DNA of 35,147 bases from Betaproteobacteria bacterium RIFCSPLOWO2_02_64_14 (GTDB taxonomy: Bacteria > Pseudomonadota > Gammaproteobacteria > Burkholderiales > SG8-41): the NCBI GenBank assembly GCA_001770325.1, contig MEQT01000292.1:1-35147 (forward strand), in the 5' to 3' direction. How positions within the stretch are numbered: position 1 is the first letter of the stretch; each line of letters starts with the position of its first letter. Positions 32,044 through 35,147 of this stretch are shown piece after piece. Both the position numbers and the translations under genes were made by a program. The notes under the pieces are model-generated. The model worked only from the letters and a program-made list of their open reading frames with translations, did not search any database and had not been told where the DNA came from.

Positions 32044-34154
32044 GCAGTGCCGGTTTTGCCCGCCTGTTCAATCCGCGGGCGATCGCGGTCGTCGGCGCTT
32101 CCGGCAATCCCGATCGCATCGGCGGCCAGCCGGTCAAGGTGCTGCAGGGCACCGGCTACCGCGGGGGGATCCATCCGGTCAATCCGAAGTACCCGAAGGT
32201 TTTCGGGCTGCCGTGCTTTCCCGATCTGGCGTCCGTGCCCAAGCCGTGCGATCTCGCCATCATCGCGGTGAATGCCGCGCTGGTGCCGCAGATGATCCGC
32301 GACTGCGGCGCGGCCGGGATTCCCTACGCCATCATCTTCTCCGCCGGCTTTCGCGAGATCGGAGCGCCGGGCGTCGCACTGGAAGAAGAGATCAAAGTCG
32401 CGGCCCACGATGCCAACGTGCGCTTCATCGGCCCCAACTGCATCGGCACCATGAATCTCATCGATCGTGTCTACTGCGGTTTCGGGCCGGGCTTCGCCGA
32501 CGCCGGCCTCAAGGCCGGCCCGGTCGCCTTCGTCTCGCAGAGCGGGGGGTTCGCGTTCAGCGTGGTCGCGCTCGCCGAGGCCGAAGGCGTGGGCTTCAAT
32601 TACATCGTGTCGGCGGGCAACGAAACCAGCATTACTTCGCTCGATCTCATCGCCGATTTCATCGAGCGCGACGATACCGAAGTCGTCGTGAGCTACATGG
32701 AAGGCATCACCGACGGCCGGCGGCTGCGCGAAATCGGGCGGCGCGCGCTGGAGCTCGGCAAGCCGATCCTGGTATGGAAAGTCGGCAACACCGACATGGG
32801 TCGCGCCGCAGCCGAATCGCACACCGCCAGCATGACCGCAGGTTACGCGCTCTACCGGGCCGCGTTCGAGGAGGGAGGTTTCATCGAGATCGGCGACGTG
32901 CACGACCTGGTCGATGGCGTGCGCGCATTCAGCGGCCGCCGCCTGCCGCGCGGGCCCAACCTCGGAGTGCTCACAACCTCGGGCGGTTCGGGCGTGCTCA
33001 TGGTCGACGCCGCGGACCGGCATGGCCTCAAGTTTCCCCGCCTCGCGCCCGAAACGCTGCGCGCCGTGAAGGAGATCGCGCCTCCGTATGCCTCGCTCGC
33101 CAATCCCGTGGACCTCACCGCGCAGGTGACCGGCAACGCCGAGTGGGTGAACCGCATCACGCGGCTCGTGCTCGCCGATCCCAACATCGATCAGCTCATC
33201 GTCCGCTACGGCTCGGTGCAGGGCGCCAAAGGCGAGGAGTGGGCCAATGGTCTGGCAGCGCTCGTGACGGAGGCTGAAAAACCCGTGCTCGTCGCGTGGA
33301 GCCGCGTCCCCGACCGCAGCGAACGCTCGGTCGAAGTCCTCGAACGGCACCGCATTCCATGGCTGATCACACCCACGCGCACTGCGGATGCGGCCGGAAT
33401 GCTCTACCAGTTCTCACGCAAGCGGGCGGCGCTTGAACAGCGCTGCAAGCGTTCCGGCGCGCGGGTCGTTGCGCCCCGCAACGTGCCCCTGCCCGCGCGC
33501 GCGCGACGGCTGTCGGAACACCAGTCCAAGGCGGTGCTTGCCGCATACGGCATCCCGGTCGCGACTGATGCGCTCATTGCGGTGGCGGGCGTCGCCCGTC
33601 TGAAGCGCGCCCCGATGCCTTTCCCGGTCGCGGTGAAAATCGATTCGCCGGACATCCCGCACAAGACCGAAGCCGGGGCGGTGCGGCTCAACGTCCGCAA
33701 CCTCCCGCAGTTGAAGCGCGCGGCGCGCGAGGTGGCGGCCGCGGCAAGGCAGTACGCGCCTAAGGCCGCCATACGCGGCGTGCTGGTGAGTGCGATGGCA
33801 TCGGGCGTCGAGGTAATCGCGGGAGCGACCAACGATCGCTTTTTCGGTCCCCTGGTCATGTTCGGGCTCGGCGGCATCTTTACCGAGTTGCTGCGTGAAG
33901 TGAGCTACCGCTTCGCGCCGTTTGACGTCGAGACCGCGCACGAGATGATCCGCGAGACGCGCGCCTGGCGGCTCCTCGCGGGCTACCGGGGCAAACCGCC
34001 CCTTGCGGTCGACGCCCTTGCCAACGCGCTCTCGCGCCTGTCGCTGCTCATCGCCGATCACGCCGACCGCATCGCCGAGATCGATATCAACCCGCTGTTC
34101 GTGAATGAGACGCGCGTGGTAGCGGCGGATGCGCTGGTGGTGTTGCGTCGCTGA
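32040..34154 (+). CDS. NDP-forming acyl-CoA synthetase / acetate-CoA ligase family protein
   Basis: ATG at 32040 (ATGA overlap); N-terminal CoA-binding domain FNPRAIAVVGASGNPDRIGGQPVKVL; C-terminal ATP-grasp region VAVKIDSPDIPHKTEAGAVRLNV...GPLVMFGLGGIFTELL. Confidence 0.93.
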   Translation: MSSAGFARLFNPRAIAVVGASGNPDRIGGQPVKVLQGTGYRGGIHPVNPKYPKVFGLPCFPDLASVPKPCDLAIIAVNAALVPQMIRDCGAAGIPYAIIFSAGFREIGAPGVALEEEIKVAAHDANVRFIGPNCIGTMNLIDRVYCGFGPGFADAGLKAGPVAFVSQSGGFAFSVVALAEAEGVGFNYIVSAGNETSITSLDLIADFIERDDTEVVVSYMEGITDGRRLREIGRRALELGKPILVWKVGNTDMGRAAAESHTASMTAGYALYRAAFEEGGFIEIGDVHDLVDGVRAFSGRRLPRGPNLGVLTTSGGSGVLMVDAADRHGLKFPRLAPETLRAVKEIAPPYASLANPVDLTAQVTGNAEWVNRITRLVLADPNIDQLIVRYGSVQGAKGEEWANGLAALVTEAEKPVLVAWSRVPDRSERSVEVLERHRIPWLITPTRTADAAGMLYQFSRKRAALEQRCKRSGARVVAPRNVPLPARARRLSEHQSKAVLAAYGIPVATDALIAVAGVARLKRAPMPFPVAVKIDSPDIPHKTEAGAVRLNVRNLPQLKRAAREVAAAARQYAPKAAIRGVLVSAMASGVEVIAGATNDRFFGPLVMFGLGGIFTELLREVSYRFAPFDVETAHEMIRETRAWRLLAGYRGKPPLAVDALANALSRLSLLIADHADRIAEIDINPLFVNETRVVAADALVVLRR

Positions 34155-34238
34155 GGAAGGGCGTGAGCCGTGATCCGGCCGTCTGCGTTTCCCCGCCCAC
34201 GCCCAAGAGGGTTCGTCGATTCACGGATCATGATTCAC
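34155..34238 (+). repeat. Intergenic repeat, copy E (reduced)
   Basis: GGAAGGGCGTGAGCCGTGATCC (34155-34176) / ATTCACGGATCATGATTCAC (34219-34238); shares GGAAGGGCGTGARCCGTGA with copy D. Confidence 0.75.
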
Positions 34239-34310
34239 TCTGCAGTCCGCGAGATGCTTAAAATACCCGTCTCGCCACGTCGCATCCGGACCCTTTGACA
34301 AGGAACGCGC

Positions 34311-35147
34311 TTGTTTTTCGAAAACGTCGATTTCTCCGCGCTGGAGCTGCCGCCGCCGGCGCTGAAGCTGCGCGAGGAGGTGCGCGCGTTTCTCAGGGCC
34401 GAAGTCGCGGCGGGGTCGTTTGCGCCGCGCCTCGGTCATGCCGAGTTCGACGCCGAATTCACCCGCCGGATAGCAGCGCGCGGCTGGATCGGCATGACCT
34501 GGCCCAAGCGCTACGGCGGGCAGGAACGCCCGTACCTCGAGCGCTTTGTCGTCACCGAGGAGATGCTCGCCGCTGCCGCGCCCTGTGCAGCGCACTGGGC
34601 CGCTGACCGTCAGACCGGACCGAGCCTGCTGCGGCACGGTTCGGACTATCTCAAGGAGAAGTACCTGCCGGCAATCGCGCGCGGCGAATGCTATTTCGCG
34701 CTCGGGATGAGCGAACCGAATTCCGGTTCGGACCTCGCTTCGGTGCGCACGCGCGCGGAGCGCGTCGCCGGCGGCTGGCGCGTCACCGGGCAGAAGGTGT
34801 GGACCAGCTGGGCGCACAGGGCGCACGCTTTCTTCGTCCTGTGCCGCACCTCGCCCGACAGCGGCGACCGTCACCAGGGACTGTCGCAACTCGTCGTCGA
34901 ACTCAAGTCTCCCGGCGTCACGGTGCGACCGATCCCGTTCATGGACGGCCGCCAGAGTTTCAACGAGGTCTTCCTGGACAACGTCTTCGTGCCGGACGAG
35001 AGCGTGGTGGGCGAGATCGGACAGGGATGGAAGCAGGTGACCTCGGAACTTGCGCTGGAGCGCAGCGGGCCGGAGCGTTACATGACGACGTTTCCGCTGC
35101 TGGTGGAATTGATCCGGCGCCTGGGTGCGGCGCCCGACGCCCGCGCG
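34311..35147 (+). CDS. Acyl-CoA dehydrogenase, truncated by the window end
   Basis: Open frame from TTG 34311 to the end: LFFENVDFSALELPPPALKLREEVRAFL...WPKRYGGQERPYLERFVVTEEM...FALGMSEPNSGSDLASVRTRAERVAGGWRVTGQKVWTSWAHRAHAFFVLCRT; absent from the supplied ORF track because it has no stop in the window. Confidence 0.93.
   Translation, partial: MFFENVDFSALELPPPALKLREEVRAFLRAEVAAGSFAPRLGHAEFDAEFTRRIAARGWIGMTWPKRYGGQERPYLERFVVTEEMLAAAAPCAAHWAADRQTGPSLLRHGSDYLKEKYLPAIARGECYFALGMSEPNSGSDLASVRTRAERVAGGWRVTGQKVWTSWAHRAHAFFVLCRTSPDSGDRHQGLSQLVVELKSPGVTVRPIPFMDGRQSFNEVFLDNVFVPDESVVGEIGQGWKQVTSELALERSGPERYMTTFPLLVELIRRLGAAPDARA

Noticed and set aside
31806-33350. 514 aa minus-strand ORF
   Set aside because: Antisense to the Bug and acyl-CoA synthetase genes, which have clear family motifs.

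Overview
The window looks like a high-GC, betaproteobacterial-type chromosome segment dominated by catabolic and transport genes. In order it contains: (1) a dipeptide/oligopeptide-type ABC importer operon (SBP, two permeases, fused dual ATPase) continuing into an allophanate-hydrolase-like amidase and a GntR/FCD regulator; (2) a small minus-strand cyclic-nucleotide-binding (CNB/Crp-like) protein whose long leader carries a clear GEMM-I (c-di-GMP-I class) riboswitch with an overlapping terminator; (3) SDR, Bug/TctC binding protein, MazG-like protein, HIBADH-type dehydrogenase and MmgE/PrpD genes; (4) two adjacent genes (histidine phosphatase, PEP-mutase/isocitrate-lyase family) that both appear internally deleted in frame; (5) a methylmalonyl-CoA module (VOC/epimerase-like, PccA, PccB, MeaB, ScpA); (6) LeuC/LeuD-type dehydratase, CDF transporter, DUF3750, CorA, peroxiredoxin, DapE; (7) an operon of D-2-hydroxyacid dehydrogenase, Bug protein, NDP-forming acyl-CoA synthetase and an acyl-CoA dehydrogenase cut by the window edge. 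The most notable non-coding signals are the riboswitch-CNB locus (8.06-8.88 kb), with an SDR gene remnant just behind the CNB stop, and a five-copy family of nested-palindrome intergenic repeats (15.6, 19.4, 24.3, 25.1, 34.2 kb), one copy of which supplies the C-terminus and stop codon of LeuD. All calls come from reading the sequence and from recalled family knowledge; no searches were run.
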